A DNA stretch of 64,000 nt from Trichobilharzia regenti (GCA_944472135.2 OX235264.1:89662319-89726318), one strand, 5' to 3'. Numbered from the stretch's first letter, positions 1 to 11,339 are shown. The notes: generated from the letters alone by a model not told the origin. A program made the numbers and translations.

Positions 1-364
1 AGCATTGAAATTCAAGTGTGAAGACTGAACAAAATATAAATGAAACTAACCTCATTAAGTTACCAAATCAAAGAAGTGTATTTATGCATACTTAAATGAA
101 ATTTAATTATGTACTTTGCAACAACTCATTTGCATCTGATTAGTGCAAAACTCATCCATGTGGAAATTTGACCGAGTTTTTCATCAATAAATTTCCATGT
201 TATAATTAAATCTGGTATTATTATGTGTTTTATATTTGAATTAAATAATTAAACACTCATTGAGATCATAATCTTTATGTGTTAGTATGTTTAATCACTG
301 GAAAATAACAATCAGACCAATTGTTGAAATCAAGAAATGTTGGAAATTTGTTTCATTCTATTAA
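1..364. other. no gene seen
   Basis: AT-rich sequence with many stops in all frames. I see no coding signal, structured RNA or recognisable repeat before the SINE that follows. Confidence 0.5.
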
Positions 365-575
365 GTAGTGTGCACTTACGCTCGCCGACCATGCACATGG
401 TCCGGGGTTCGATCCCCGGCCGACGAACTCCTTTACCTCGCTAACCCAGAAATAATCCTGGTAAAGAGGAAAAGGTTAGGCATGGGCTAGGAACTCCATC
501 CTGTAAAATAAACATTGCTACAGAAACTTCAAGCCACTAGCTTGAAGCCCTATGTTCCACTTCGGAACGTGAAGG

Positions 576-590
<15 letters not shown>
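365..590 (+). mobile_element. tRNA-derived SINE, class S1, head truncated
   Basis: The pol III B-box-like motif GGTTCGATCCCC near 406 follows an anticodon-arm-like palindrome (CCATGCACATGG). The body has a cluster GGTAAAGAGGAAAAGGTTAGGC, and the 3' end reads CTTGAAGCCCTATGTTCCAC...GGAACG, then runs into an (AT)n tract. The same body and tail recur at 18.1, 32.0, 33.9, 41.7 and 43.3 kb, so this is a dispersed SINE. The tRNA A-box half is missing here. The tail matches the 3' end of the LINE at 4.2 kb. Confidence 0.8.

Positions 591-611
<21 letters not shown>
578..611. repeat. (TA)n microsatellite
   Basis: Uninterrupted TA dinucleotide run directly following the 3' end of the S1 SINE, probably grown from the element's simple-sequence tail. 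Confidence 0.9.
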
Positions 612-629
612 TTACGACCTGTCAAGATA

Positions 630-825
630 TTTTATTTTTATTTTATTTTAGCTTGACTCCACACAGTATTTTTCATACAAGTATGAAATTTTCTGCATGT
701 GATATCGGTAGCCCAAATTTCGCAGACCAACCATTGATATCGGGTGTGCGTCGGCCGGGGATCGAACCCCGCACCATGTGCATGGTCGGAGAGCGTCCTT
801 ACCGCTGTGCCACCGACGTACCGAT
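630..825 (-). mobile_element. tRNA-derived SINE, class S2
   Basis: Read on the minus strand it starts with the head GGTGGCACAGCGGTAAGG (A-box region), then CATGCACATGG and the B-box-like GGTTCGATCCCCGG. It continues with a body different from S1 (GATATCAATGGT, GGGCTACCGATATC, TACTTGTATGAAAAATAC) and a TTTTATTTT tail. Copies sit at 1535-1708 and 55355-55565. Head shared with S1, tail not shared. Confidence 0.8.
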
Positions 826-1534
826 GACTTTCAGTGTGCTGTTCAGCCAGTGGATTGGAATTCAATGCTTCATGATTTCTAATCACTGTCATTCCGTGAT
901 ATGGCACATCATTTGACCGTTGAGCATTTGTCCATACAAGTGGCATGGCAAACCCTGCCAACTATAATTCCTTATCAGAAAGAAGGGTGAATTGATAATT
1001 GAACTTTAGGGATTGAGAAGATTGGACTGATATAAAGACAGACTTCCATTCTAATTTAAGAAATTGACACTGAATGTCTATTAAATATTGATGTGAATAG
1101 TACCATGACAAACCAAGAAGCAGGAACATCTGCTTTCTCTCCGTTTTGAACTGTTCATGTGTGCTAGCTAATCTAAGATGTAAAACCCCAAATGTTTGAG
1201 AATTAATTATCATCTAGTTTCTCTTCCGTGAATTAAAATTAAGAAAATATGTCATAAGGATTCTTAAATAAAGGGTATTGCATGCAATATCATCTTTCTG
1301 TGTACTTTTACGAAAATAATATGAATGATTCGTAAACATTTTGCTTCTCTTGTCAGCCAAGTTACAGAATTCGTTGAAATAACCTTCTTTTTGGCTAATG
1401 TCAACAACAGGACAAGATAATATAGTAAGTCAACGATAAACATGTTGTTGTAAAATTATTAGACCTTGTGGTTTAACACATGCAGACTCTTCATTCTTCT
1501 TCTTATGCTTTTAGGAAAATAAAATTGTTGCAAG

Positions 1535-1708
1535 TTTTTTTTGATTACAGCTTGATTACACACCGGATTTTTGATACAAGTATGGAATTCTCGACATGTG
1601 ATATCCGTAGCCCAATTTTGCAGGCCGACCAATGATATCAGGTGTGCGTCGGCAGGGACCATGTGCATGGAAGACGAGAGTCCTAACCACTGTCCCACCG
1701 ACGCACCT
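1535..1708 (-). mobile_element. tRNA-derived SINE, class S2
   Basis: Minus-strand copy of the S2 SINE: GTGCGTCGGTGGGACAGTGG head, CATGCACATGG, body with GGGCTACGGATATC, and an A-rich 3' tail. The B-box segment is partly deleted (the TTCGA stretch is missing), so this copy is unlikely to be transcribed by pol III. Confidence 0.75.
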
Positions 1709-3785
1709 TAAATTAAACAATAAATAATTTAGTCTACTGATAACATTGGGACATGTTTCTATTACATAACTGTAAGAGCTCACAGATGTTTTGGCATCAA
1801 ATGCTAGACTGTATTCGAAAGAAGCTGCTAGTGAACAGAAGAGCTCACCAGATATCATCAATTGTCCAGTCACCAAAATAAATTGACACGACGAGGTTGA
1901 TTGATAGTCTAACAAAAGACCAGAGGTTCAAGTTTTCTAGCGTCAGAATTTCAGTTTCGAAATCACGTGACAATATTAGTGAGATAACAATAGTGTGAAT
2001 TTTACTAGTACTTCAGAATGCTTTTGATGTGTTCTCTGAGCCGGATAGTTAATTTGTGAAGCTTTCATCGTCCTACTAGGCGACATCTTCAGCGCATACT
2101 TCAACTTGACTTCAGCTCAGAGAACAAAACCACATCGGAATCATCCACCTGAGCTACAAATCTTCTCTATCATATCTAACTTCAGAATGCATACGATAAA
2201 CTGACTGAATCAGAAATCCAGTCATGATTATGAAGAATTCAGATACAGGTGAACATGGTTCACCTTAATCTTGGACGCGTTTTCATCATGATATCTGTCA
2301 ACCAAAAGATAGAATTGTGCACGATTTTAGTGTGATATATTAAAACAGTTTCAAAATGGCCACTTATTTACACAATACTGAACTGAGTAATCAACAATGA
2401 AGTATGCATTTCACTCAACTGAATCGGAGATAAATCAGATAAGTACAGTTATCCTGGTACATACATATATATAATCATTTTATGCTTCTTATCCGATGTT
2501 TTCCTCAAAGTCACAGCTTCGTACCACTGTAGCTTGATAACATAATTTCAATCAATATTCAGTCTACCTTCTATTATATAATTTTTGACTATTTAAAATT
2601 ATTCTTAAATCTATTTTACTCATCCCAGTAACTGGCCACCTGCTTCTAGCCTTCAGTGAAAAATCTACATAGGCTAAGTTATATCACAATTCCGTCAAGC
2701 GAAAGAATTTAATCTTCTTTTGGAACTTTAACAGCTGACAAATGATCCCATAGTTTAATATCTGAAACATAAAACTAACATTGAAGAGATCTGTTTTAAC
2801 AACATTAAGACAGATTTTATTGTGTGGTTTTGTGAAGAATAATTTCACATTTGGGCTGAGTGATCTTCATATCTAATTTCTGTTTATTTGTTGCAGGTGT
2901 ATGTCACACTCATTTGTGATATTTTTAATAGTTGGTTTCTTGTTGAAACAGCTGCAAGTGACATAAGTTGTATTGAGAGACGGGAAAATATAAAACGTCC
3001 GAAAAACTATTTCTCAACAACTTTCTCTTACAAACCTAATTATAATTGAAATCTGTTTCTAAAAGGCCACGCCCCAGAGACCCAGTGTTGTCCCTCAAAC
3101 TACCACAAGGAAGTGAAGGGAAGACAAACTCAGTTGTTTATCAGCCATATGTACGATATGTTCCTCGCACTTGTTATTTCAAAGCACCGTTAATTTAAAG
3201 ACTTTAGTTAAAATCCCCACATAACCTTGACCCTCTTGGACATATAACTATGGAGCCAAAAGGCTTTCAGATTATGGGAAAAGCCACAAGTATTATCAAA
3301 AATTACAGTCTGCCTTGATTTTAACATTTTCTTTACCATTATTAACAAACACACTTGCTACATATATCTGCATCTAAATCAGTGGAAAGAGATAAAGTTG
3401 TCACAGCTACTTATTAGGTTGTTTAGTGAATAGGCCAACTGAATGCTATTTCATGAACGAGAAAAGAGAAAATTTAGAAGGGAGTAATTGTGGCATCTTT
3501 GAGATATGGCGTCGTCGGCTGCGTAAACGTAATTACTGTATATTAAATGTATGCCTTGTGTGACAGAAAAGTGAACGAAACTCAAAAATTTATTGAAAGA
3601 CAAAATGAAGGAGCCAAAAAGTCTGAAGTAACAAGTACTGCGTAATCAGATTTTTGGTTAGATAACATCATATCCTTTTCCATGAAAACGTAAACTTTCA
3701 ATTTCTAGTTTGCAGAAGATGTGGTGAAATTAAATAAGTTATTCTATTATGAATGGCTTTAATAAAGAGAAATCGAAGCTAGTGA
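1709..3785. other. no gene seen; possible dispersed repeat at 2030-2170
   Basis: About 2 kb of AT-rich DNA with short open stretches only. The segment near 2030-2170 is less AT-rich and carries a hammerhead-like motif on the minus strand (see findings). No splice-bounded coding stretch is convincing. Confidence 0.4.
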
Positions 3786-3789
3786 TAAA

Positions 3790-4256
3790 AAAGCGGTGAG
3801 TTATCCTGATGTGAAACCTGGCGTGTAACGGAAAAGATTTCCAACAGGTAACAGCAGACTTTTATCAACAGCTGCCACCTTCACTGACTCCATAATGAAG
3901 AATAAATGACCACCCAGCTGGCCATAATGAATAAGCAATAAGAAACTCTGACGACAAATCAACGAAGAGCTGGTCGCTCAATAAATATATGGGAAAAAAT
4001 GGATATGAATCGGACAAAGATTGAGAAAACCGTCTAATGACATCGAATGCCAGGTTCTCGAGTGGAACACCGATGGAAAGCGATGAGTGGGTTGTTGGTG
4101 CGAGGCTGAAATGAAGGAGAGCATGTTGGGAGGAGGAGATGAAAGATCATGGTCAATCATGGGTCCAGCTGGAGAGAGAAGGAGAAAATATAAGAAAGTG
4201 AAAATGTATTGTTGAAGCCCCATGTTTCACTCGGAACCCAAAGGAATAATAATAAT
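3790..4256 (+). mobile_element. non-LTR retrotransposon, 3' end (5'-truncated)
   Basis: This segment matches the reverse complement of 6500-6960 (shared TTTCCAACAGGTAACAGCAG-like and CAACAGCTGCCAC stretches). It ends in TGAAGCCCCATGTTTCAC, then GGAACCCAAAGG and (AATA/TAA)n, the simple-repeat tail of a LINE. No reading frame is preserved, so this is probably 3' UTR. The same 3' end is present at 5.8 kb (+), 6.5 kb (-) and 12.85 kb (-). Confidence 0.75.
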
Positions 4257-4388
4257 AATATCATCCAGATGTGAACTCTACTCCAATCACCAGATAGTAT
4301 CACCAGCCTGACACATTGAATCAGTAAATAATAATTTGGTTGAAATTAATTTATTAAAGTCCTTTAAATTTACTGAACAAACCATACT

Positions 4389-5130
4389 TTAAATAGCCCC
4401 ATTATGATGATTAGAGTACAGAGGTTTCTTCTGGAGTTGAGGATGGATATGAGGAAGAATTTGTGAAACTTTCCAAGATAGCAGCTGAGACAAAGAAATA
4501 TCTGCAAACAGTGCAGAGGATGCAGCTACTGAATTACTGGCATCGAAACTCAGAATAATAATAATTAAGACATTCTTTGCCACAACACTGCATCTGAAAT
4601 TCACCACATGTTTTTTAATTGCTTTACAGTTAAAGGATAAGCTACGTAGTTTGTACACTTCAGTGTACATCTATAAATTTAACTACTCTTGTGGGGACAA
4701 TTATACAGGTAGAACGACACGACAAGCTAACCACTGTCTATTTGAGCATTGTTTAACGAGGTTAGGAAAGGGAATCAATCTAGAGTTCCACAGATAGTGA
4801 ATGCGGAGTACAAGACTGATAAAAACTCAGCCTTCACAGCTCTATCGATGATCGGAGCCAAATTCTTCAGATTTGTACGCTTTTTTAGTTGCGAAACAAA
4901 GCTGAGGCAGTTACAATCAGTTATTTTCAACTGAATCTATGTGTTCAGAAGACGTGTTTCCAGTGTGTCTCTTTCTCATAACCTTCATTCCAAGCCTAAA
5001 GCAGTTTCCTTTTCCAGTGACACTGTATAACCGTTAATATTAACTTTATTTGTACTGGAATCTTTGTCATCATTGTCATACTGTGTTCTACTTACTTTTT
5101 TTATTATTGGGTTCACAGTTTAGCACAAAA
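4389..5130 (+). pseudogene. Penelope-like element fragment with GIY-YIG endonuclease remains
   Basis: Broken frames read SVYIYKFNYSCGDNYTGRT and then RLGKGINLEF. They match the GIY-YIG endonuclease of PLEs, where C-x-Y...C-x-C-G-x-x-Y-I-G-R-T is typical. Here the YIG is YTG, so the active motif is damaged. The segment is parallel in sequence to 35100-35300 and 35820-36150, which is the same PLE family. The RT part is absent. Stops and frame changes mark it as dead. Confidence 0.7.
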
Positions 5131-5374
5131 ACAAATGCTGCATTATCCATTGTATTTCTAAAAACATATGCGAAACACTGGTAATCACACATTTATTACT
5201 TAATTTGGTTGAAAAATGTTGATTATTACAGCCTTAATATATCCTGCTTGACAGAGGGAAAAAACCAACCAGAAAGTTACCTTAAACTTTGGTTTACACA
5301 ATGGAATTTGTTGTATTCACAAGATTTCTTTTCATTATTGAAAATGAGTATTGGTAGTTCTCAATCACACAAAA

Positions 5375-5830
5375 GATACCCATTAAGACTTGGTGTGTCA
5401 TGAAAAACATTTCTAACAGACTGTTGCTAACCTCCATCAACACTTGTCTTCGTTGTCTCGATACTGAAAATCAGATGACCAACCAGAAAGGATAAGCAGT
5501 AAATAATTCTAGCCGTGAAACGAATCAACCAAAAATCTATTACACGAAAAATATGCATAATGGAATGTACATGAAGTGGAAATATGCTGAGAAGATCCTA
5601 AACTAGCATCAGATACTAGGCAGGTAGGTCCTCAAGAAGAACCTAAATGGAAAACGAAGAGTTGGCAGTCTGAGGGTGACAATGAAAAGATCATGCGAGC
5701 AGGTAAAAGCCTATGAGGAGTCGTGCAGCCAGTTAAAAGAGACTTTAGAGAGTCAAGGGAAATAGCTATCTGGTGCTGAAGTCCCTTATTCCACTTGAAA
5801 CCCAAGATAATAATAATAATGATATTAATA
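5375..5830 (+). mobile_element. non-LTR retrotransposon, 3' end (5'-truncated)
   Basis: Diverged copy of the 3790-4256 LINE 3' end. It shares the ACATTTCTAACAG, GATGACCAACCAG and GATCATG-type blocks and finishes with GCTGAAGTCCCTTATTCCAC, AACCCAAG and a (TAA)n tail. Non-coding and older than the first copy. Confidence 0.65.
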
Positions 5831-5831
5831 A

Positions 5832-6195
5832 CAAGGGGTTCAGCGAAGAATCATTTTTTGGTGAACTCATTTACACAGACTGTACAGTCTATTTACTGCA
5901 AAAATCTTTTTGGTAAACATGTTGGCTGTATAGATTGAATTAGTCTGTGGTAGCGACTAAAACAACGACAACAAAAAGAATTCACTAGAAAATCATTTTC
6001 ATCATTAGAGTCCATTACTCATAAGTTTTCTTTTTTTTACTTGAATTCTTTTTTGCTGTTTCCATGGCTAACTAACTATTTCAGTCAACACATTGAACAT
6101 ACTTACTAAAAAATTGTATTCAGATGCAATTTAACAGATGTGTAAATGAACTTACCAAAAAGAGATAATTCGCTGAACTACTTGTTCTCTACCGA
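5832..6195. repeat. inverted copies of a short dispersed repeat
   Basis: GGTTCAGCGAAGAATC...TTTTTGGTGAACTCATTTACACA at about 5836-5880 recurs in inverted orientation at about 6130-6190. It occurs again in direct form near 38520-38570, and a short piece is near 9640. I do not recognise the family. Confidence 0.55.
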
Positions 6196-6479
6196 TCGCC
6201 TCCAACCATCGAATATCGGTTAAGAGTGCACTACGATAGCAAGTCACCAAACTTGGTGACAACATTACAAATTTGAGTGATAGAATTCAGTTTGCACTAA
6301 CACCAACGGCGAAATTGATTGCATCCTAGTGACTAACCAACTAGTTTAGCAGGCTACATAAAAAATTTCTAATCACATTAATAATGCTTACAAAAAACAA
6401 CATACTACTCAAATCAAAGGGATGTGGATGAATGCTGTTATTTCGCTTGATAGAATTTGTAAATTTCCCTGAAGACCCT

Positions 6480-8650
6480 TTTATTATTTTATTTCATTAT
6501 TCCCTTATGTTTAGAGTGTAAAATAGGGCTTCAATAACACATCTCCACTTTCTTCTCTCTTCTGCTGTCCTCTTCAGCTAGGTCCATGATTGCCATTAAT
6601 CTCTCATCTTCTCCTCCCCACATGACCTCCTCTATCTCACCCTCGCAGCGACCATACACTCGTCGCTTCTCATTCAGATTACGCTCCAGCGACAGCCTAC
6701 ATCGAGTGTGATGTCATTTGATGGCCTCCTCAACATATGCCTGATCAATCCAACTCCATTCTCTTCTACACATTTGTTGAGCAATCAGCGGTCACCTTTT
6801 GGTTTGTTTCCAATCACAGTGTCTTACCGCTAATTCATTTTGGCCGACTGGCTGGTTGGTTATTCCATCTTCAGTATGGAGCCAGCCATCGAATGTGGCA
6901 GCTGTTGACAAAAGTCTGCTGTGACCTGTTGGAAATCCATTTCGTGACACGCTGGCCAAGTGTCTGACACCTATAGAAGCAATAACCGATTGACTTCACA
7001 TTTCTGTTGAAAATTCGAATCTCGTTCTTCACGTTGGCTGGCTGAGTGAAGTGGAAGACTTTTAAACTGGTTTCAGGTTGATGAAGGTGTATCTTGGATT
7101 TTTGATTCTGACTGAATGGCTTTGACATCATCATCCGTTCAGAATGCCTGTAGTTGAAACTATGCTTCCTAGATAAATGAAAGAAATGACCTTCTTCAAG
7201 TTTCTCCTGTTGATGGTGATTGATGCTGCTTGTTGTTGCTGTCGGTTGGTTGGTTGGTTGGATGGTTGATGACCTTCGTCACCTCGGCCTTCTCTATGTT
7301 CACCTGGAGTCCTGTTTTCACTGCCTGCCTCTACTGTCAGTTTGTTGGTTATCGCATGCCCGCAAGTCTTCGAGTTTGCGTGACACTAGACATATATCAT
7401 CCACACGCGAAATCTAGATCTTTTAGAGTCTTCTTATCGATGGTCCGGCGCATTCCTGCCTCCTCGCTCCCGTGCACAGTCTGACGCATAATCCAGTCCA
7501 CCACTATTAAGAATAGCATCGGTGATAGTAGTGGGCATCCAGCCCATCTTACTTCTGCATGTAATTCCAATGCCTCTCTGAGTTTTCCCTTGTGAATCAC
7601 CTAACACGTGACAGTCATGTAGTCAGATGTTGAATGAATTTGATAAAGACTTGGGGTAGTGCATGCTATAGTGTTGAAGTAGTTTCCAAGTTACCTCTCG
7701 GTCAATGCTGTCTGTCGAAGACCTTTTCAAAGTCGATGAATTTGAGGCAAAGAGAGGTTTGACTGTCGTTCTATTCTTTTTTATTTGATGACAATGTGTA
7801 GAGTTACAATTTTGTCAGTACATGATTCGCCTTTCCTGAATCCAGCTTGTTGCGGTGGAGTGGGGCGGAGCTCTGTATCCAGTGCATCCTATATTCTCTC
7901 CAGGATGATGTGACTTAGTATTTCACTTGGCATGAACGAAAGCATTATTCCACGCCATTTCTTGCACAGGACTAAGCCGCCCTTCTTTGGCAGTTTGACA
8001 AGGCAGCCTCTCTTCCAGTCATTAGACACCTTTCTCTCCTTCCAAACCTTTTGCAATAATGGCATGAGCACATCTGCGGCTCGGTAGGGGGGGGGAGGGA
8101 ACTCAGTCTTTCCTTGCTGCCTTCCAGGCTGAACTTCAGTGGCTTGATAGCTTTTAAGATGTGTTTTCGTTGGACGATTGGTGTCCACTGGTAGGCAGTT
8201 CTAAGCGTGCTGTTGGTGGTATTTCTGGACGATTTTCAGGTGATTGTCGATTCAAGAGTCCTTTAAAAAGTGATCAGCCCATTGTTTTCTTTGCTCTTCT
8301 ACCTTGGTGATAAGGTTCCCTTAAACATCCTTTATTGGTTTCATTATCTGGGTTGATCTCTTCCCGAATAGAGACCTGGTTGTCTGGTATAATGTCCTGA
8401 GATCTCTTCTACCAACTGCCCGCCTGCCTTTTCTGTTTCACTTGCCAGCCAGTATGTCGTAGAACTGTTGTTTGCCTTTTCTAGCACTGTTCTTCACTTC
8501 TTTACTCAGTGCAGTGTACATTGAACTCAGTTTTTTTCGTTCTGTTGTCCATCTTTGCATTGAGTCATCTTCTCTTTCATCCTCCTCCTCTCCCTTCTTC
8601 TATTAGCTTCCAGGTAGGTGTCCATTGAGAGCCAGGGAAGAATAAGCTGG
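6480..8650 (-). pseudogene. degenerate non-LTR retrotransposon with reverse transcriptase
   Basis: Minus-strand element running from about 8650 to its 3' end near 6485, where the TGAAGCCCTATTTTACAC / AACATAAGGGAATAATG tail lies. RT pieces are visible. The finger region near 7889-8070 reads NDWKRGCLVKLPKKGG and KWRGIMLSFMPSEIL. The palm near 7500-7560 reads GCPLLSPMLFLIVVDWIMRQ, followed by DLDFA near 7400. The expected DD catalytic pair is lost at that point. Stops and frameshifts are frequent. In life it would copy its RNA at nicked target DNA. The clade is uncertain. This longest copy defines the LINE whose 3' ends are at 4.2, 5.8 and 12.9 kb. Confidence 0.8.
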
Positions 8651-8699
8651 GTTTTTAAATATTTTCATTATTTTTCTTGTGCATTGAAGTTTCTATATC

Positions 8700-10300
8700 A
8701 GTTTGGGGGACATTTCACTGAACCTATCTTTACCGATTCTGGATGAGATGAATTAACGTCTAAGTATTTATTATGGAAACCGACACACACAAGTGACCGT
8801 AATAAATGCATGATAAAGTATCATTATGAATTAATATCAGCAAAAAGTAAGGAGAACTGTAAAGTCATTTTGAAATAGCCTAATAGTCTAATGTTTTAGA
8901 CACATAACATCTACTACGCATTTGTAGATCAGATGTAGCTCTGTTACATATCTGTCTGTATGCACTTTACTACTAAAATGTTCAGTAGAATACTTTTTGA
9001 ATATGCTTAATTTATGAAAAACTTGACAGTCATACTAAAAAGTACAGAATACTTAGTTCTATATATGTATACTAGTTCAAGTTTCAATATATATATATAT
9101 AGACTTGTTTTATTAAATCACTTTTTATCTACCTAAATTTTTATTATACACTTTCATTATGCTGTATTATCATATTTTTATTTATGCCTTGAAATGAATG
9201 ACAATAAAATTCAAGTTTTTTACACTGTTAGAGATTTTATAAATTTTGATATGAATTCATATAGAACAAGTTTACTGATACAACTCTAATATTTCATGCT
9301 AAACTAGTAAATGAACAATAGAGTCCTAAATTGAGTTTAACAGAAATATTATAGCTAGCGATGGGACTTAATAGTTTAGTTGAAGTTCATCTATTATTTA
9401 TAAGTTGTATTTTTGTTATTGTTTCAACTATTAATAATCTAATCACACTTGAGCTCTACTCAATCCTGTACATTATGCTGCAACACTCCATTTGCTTGTT
9501 TAATATAATATATTTCAGGTTCTACCCTCTGTATTACGCAATTGCCATCCGAAACTTACAATTTTAATGACAGCAATTTGGAAATATTCCCTTTGCCACT
9601 ATGAAAATATACCACATATATATAAGGCTTGAGAGTGATATCGCTGAACCCCTCTTCTTTTATCATCATAATTTGTAAAATAAGGTATGATGTAAAAGCT
9701 CGCTGTTGAACATTCTAAACGGGTTGATCTACTGAATCCACCTTCTGGACTAGAATAACATATACACCAGTCAGTAGTTTTGCTTGTTTTTAATTTTGTA
9801 CGGCAAGGTTTACATACAACATCAACTTCATTGTAACTAAACCACTATTCATGAAAATTCAGCTTGAACTGTATAATTTGAAAATATTAGCGAGCTTATT
9901 TTTTTTTATTGAGGAAAAATTTCCTAGACTGTAAGTGTTATGGTTACTCAGAGTAAAGTAATTGAAGGCTAGTTGATTAGCTTACCCTGATGGTGTGGTT
10001 CATGTGCAATTAAAAAAGAAAATACTGCGCCTTTCTTACTCATTGAAGTTTTAAGTTCAATTCACAAGTTGAGCAAGTGTTTTATCAAAAGGCTTTTCAT
10101 TTATTAACTCATGTTACTGCTGCCATTATTACTTAGATAAGGATATTCATATGTACTCATACGCCAAAAGCGAAGTAAATCACATGGATTATCAACTCAG
10201 AGTTTCTTCAACAGTATGTTCATTTTATGAAATAACTAGAATGCGGTGATAACTGATAATTTTCTCACCTTGTAACCTAAACGTTCTTGTATCATAACAC
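8700..10300. other. no gene seen
   Basis: AT-rich sequence with a short (AT)n run near 9093-9102. The 68-codon open stretch at 9361-9567 has no splice context or recognisable motif, and I do not call it. Confidence 0.5.
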
Positions 10301-10301
10301 C

Positions 10302-10486
10302 ACCAACATCATTTAGAGAGATCACTAAAATTCAGGAGTCACTGGACAGGTGTTTCATCCTGTTTTTGGACTCTTCATCAACGCACAATCACGACCCTAC
10401 CAAGGATTGAACCCTGAACCTTCGGGTTATGAGACCAAACCCCATTGACTAATCATTTTTCAATGACCTCTCTAAATGATGTTGGT
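10302..10486 (-). mobile_element. H-family tRNA/hammerhead SINE relic framed by inverted repeats
   Basis: Minus-strand relic with the tRNA-like B-box region (GGTTCAATCCTTGG) followed by GATGAAGAGTCC...AGGATGAAACACCTGTCCAGTGACTCC, a degenerate hammerhead. It lies between 23-bp inverted repeats at 10302-10324 and 10464-10486 with one mismatch. The family is defined by the better copies at 16.2, 17.6-18.0 and 23.0 kb. Confidence 0.6.
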
Positions 10487-10530
10487 TTGTGAAGAAACCT
10501 AGCAACTGAAATCAATCGAAATCCCTACAA

Positions 10531-10714
10531 ATTCTATAATCTGTTTGTCTGGATTCAACATAGAACTTGGCACCAAAGTGCAGTAGTTCGAGTTGCCGCG
10601 TTCCAAATGGCACAGAAAGCTAGACAAGAAGATGAGTGAAGAGAATCAATAGAGTCTGACAGGTATAAGAGCGAAACAGAATGGGTAATGGTAGAAAGAA
10701 ATATTCTATAATCT
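10531..10714 (-). mobile_element. RTE-like retrotransposon 3' end with target-site duplication
   Basis: Only the 3' terminal part is present, ending at GTTGAATCCAGACAAAC on the minus strand (the GACA-type tail). It is flanked by a 12-bp direct repeat ATTCTATAATCT at 10531-10542 and 10703-10714, a target-site duplication. The sequence is nearly the same as 30140-30290, so it belongs to that subfamily. Confidence 0.8.
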
Positions 10715-10810
10715 AGAAGTTTTGAGTCTAATACATAACATGATCGTGGGTGTCTACGATTGAAAGTCACAAACGTGAATGAATCAACTATGCAACGACG
10801 AGAGGGCTAT

Positions 10811-11070
10811 TGGATCGGGTCCCGGTAGCTTAATGGTATACGAGCTCGGCTTGGATTCGAACCCCGATGGGTGCGGACTGATAGAGAGTCCCAAATTGAG
10901 ACCAAACAGCCGTCTGGCGGTACTTCCAGGTTTTCCAATGGTTCTGTAACCGATGTCAGCTCATGATGAAATCCTGTAAACTATGCAATACTCTGTTGGT
11001 TTTCTATGACTCTCACTCGGAAGTTGGTTGTTATGAAATCTACCTTGAAACCAATACAATTTGAATAGCT
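10811..11070 (+). mobile_element. H-family tRNA/hammerhead SINE, degenerate
   Basis: GGATCGGGTCCCGGTAGCTTAATGGTATACGAGCTCGG-type head, B-box GATTCGAACCCC, then a damaged hammerhead region (CTGATAGAGAGTCCC...GAGACCAAACAG). The 3' part is GGTTTTCCAATGGTTCTGTAAC and GATGTCAGCTCATGATGAAATCC. Part of the tRNA anticodon arm is deleted. Confidence 0.7.
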
Positions 11071-11339
11071 ATATTCGACAATTTTGTTCAAAAACACTTT
11101 ATTCTGGATTACTTAATCGCCAAATAATAGTAGTCAATTTAGTTGAAGATTACTGTAATGAAAACTGGTTTCATACGAAGCTATATATGATTAGCAGGAT
11201 ATCTCAGATACAGCATTCCAGTTAGGCTTTCATAAATGTTAGATAACTATCTTAGAAACCTTGTTTTTCAGTCTCTTAAGCTCACTATAAACTCAAAAAA
11301 CAAACGACAGGAGTAGACACCAGTAGAGTGAAAATTAAC

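Noticed and set aside
515..916. 133-codon open frame on the plus strand
   Set aside because: It runs through an S1 SINE tail, a TA microsatellite and an S2 SINE; the Ile-Tyr run is the microsatellite.
7220..7484. Plus-strand open frames with hydrophobic translations
   Set aside because: They are antisense to the degenerate LINE RT on the minus strand, and the antisense reading explains them.
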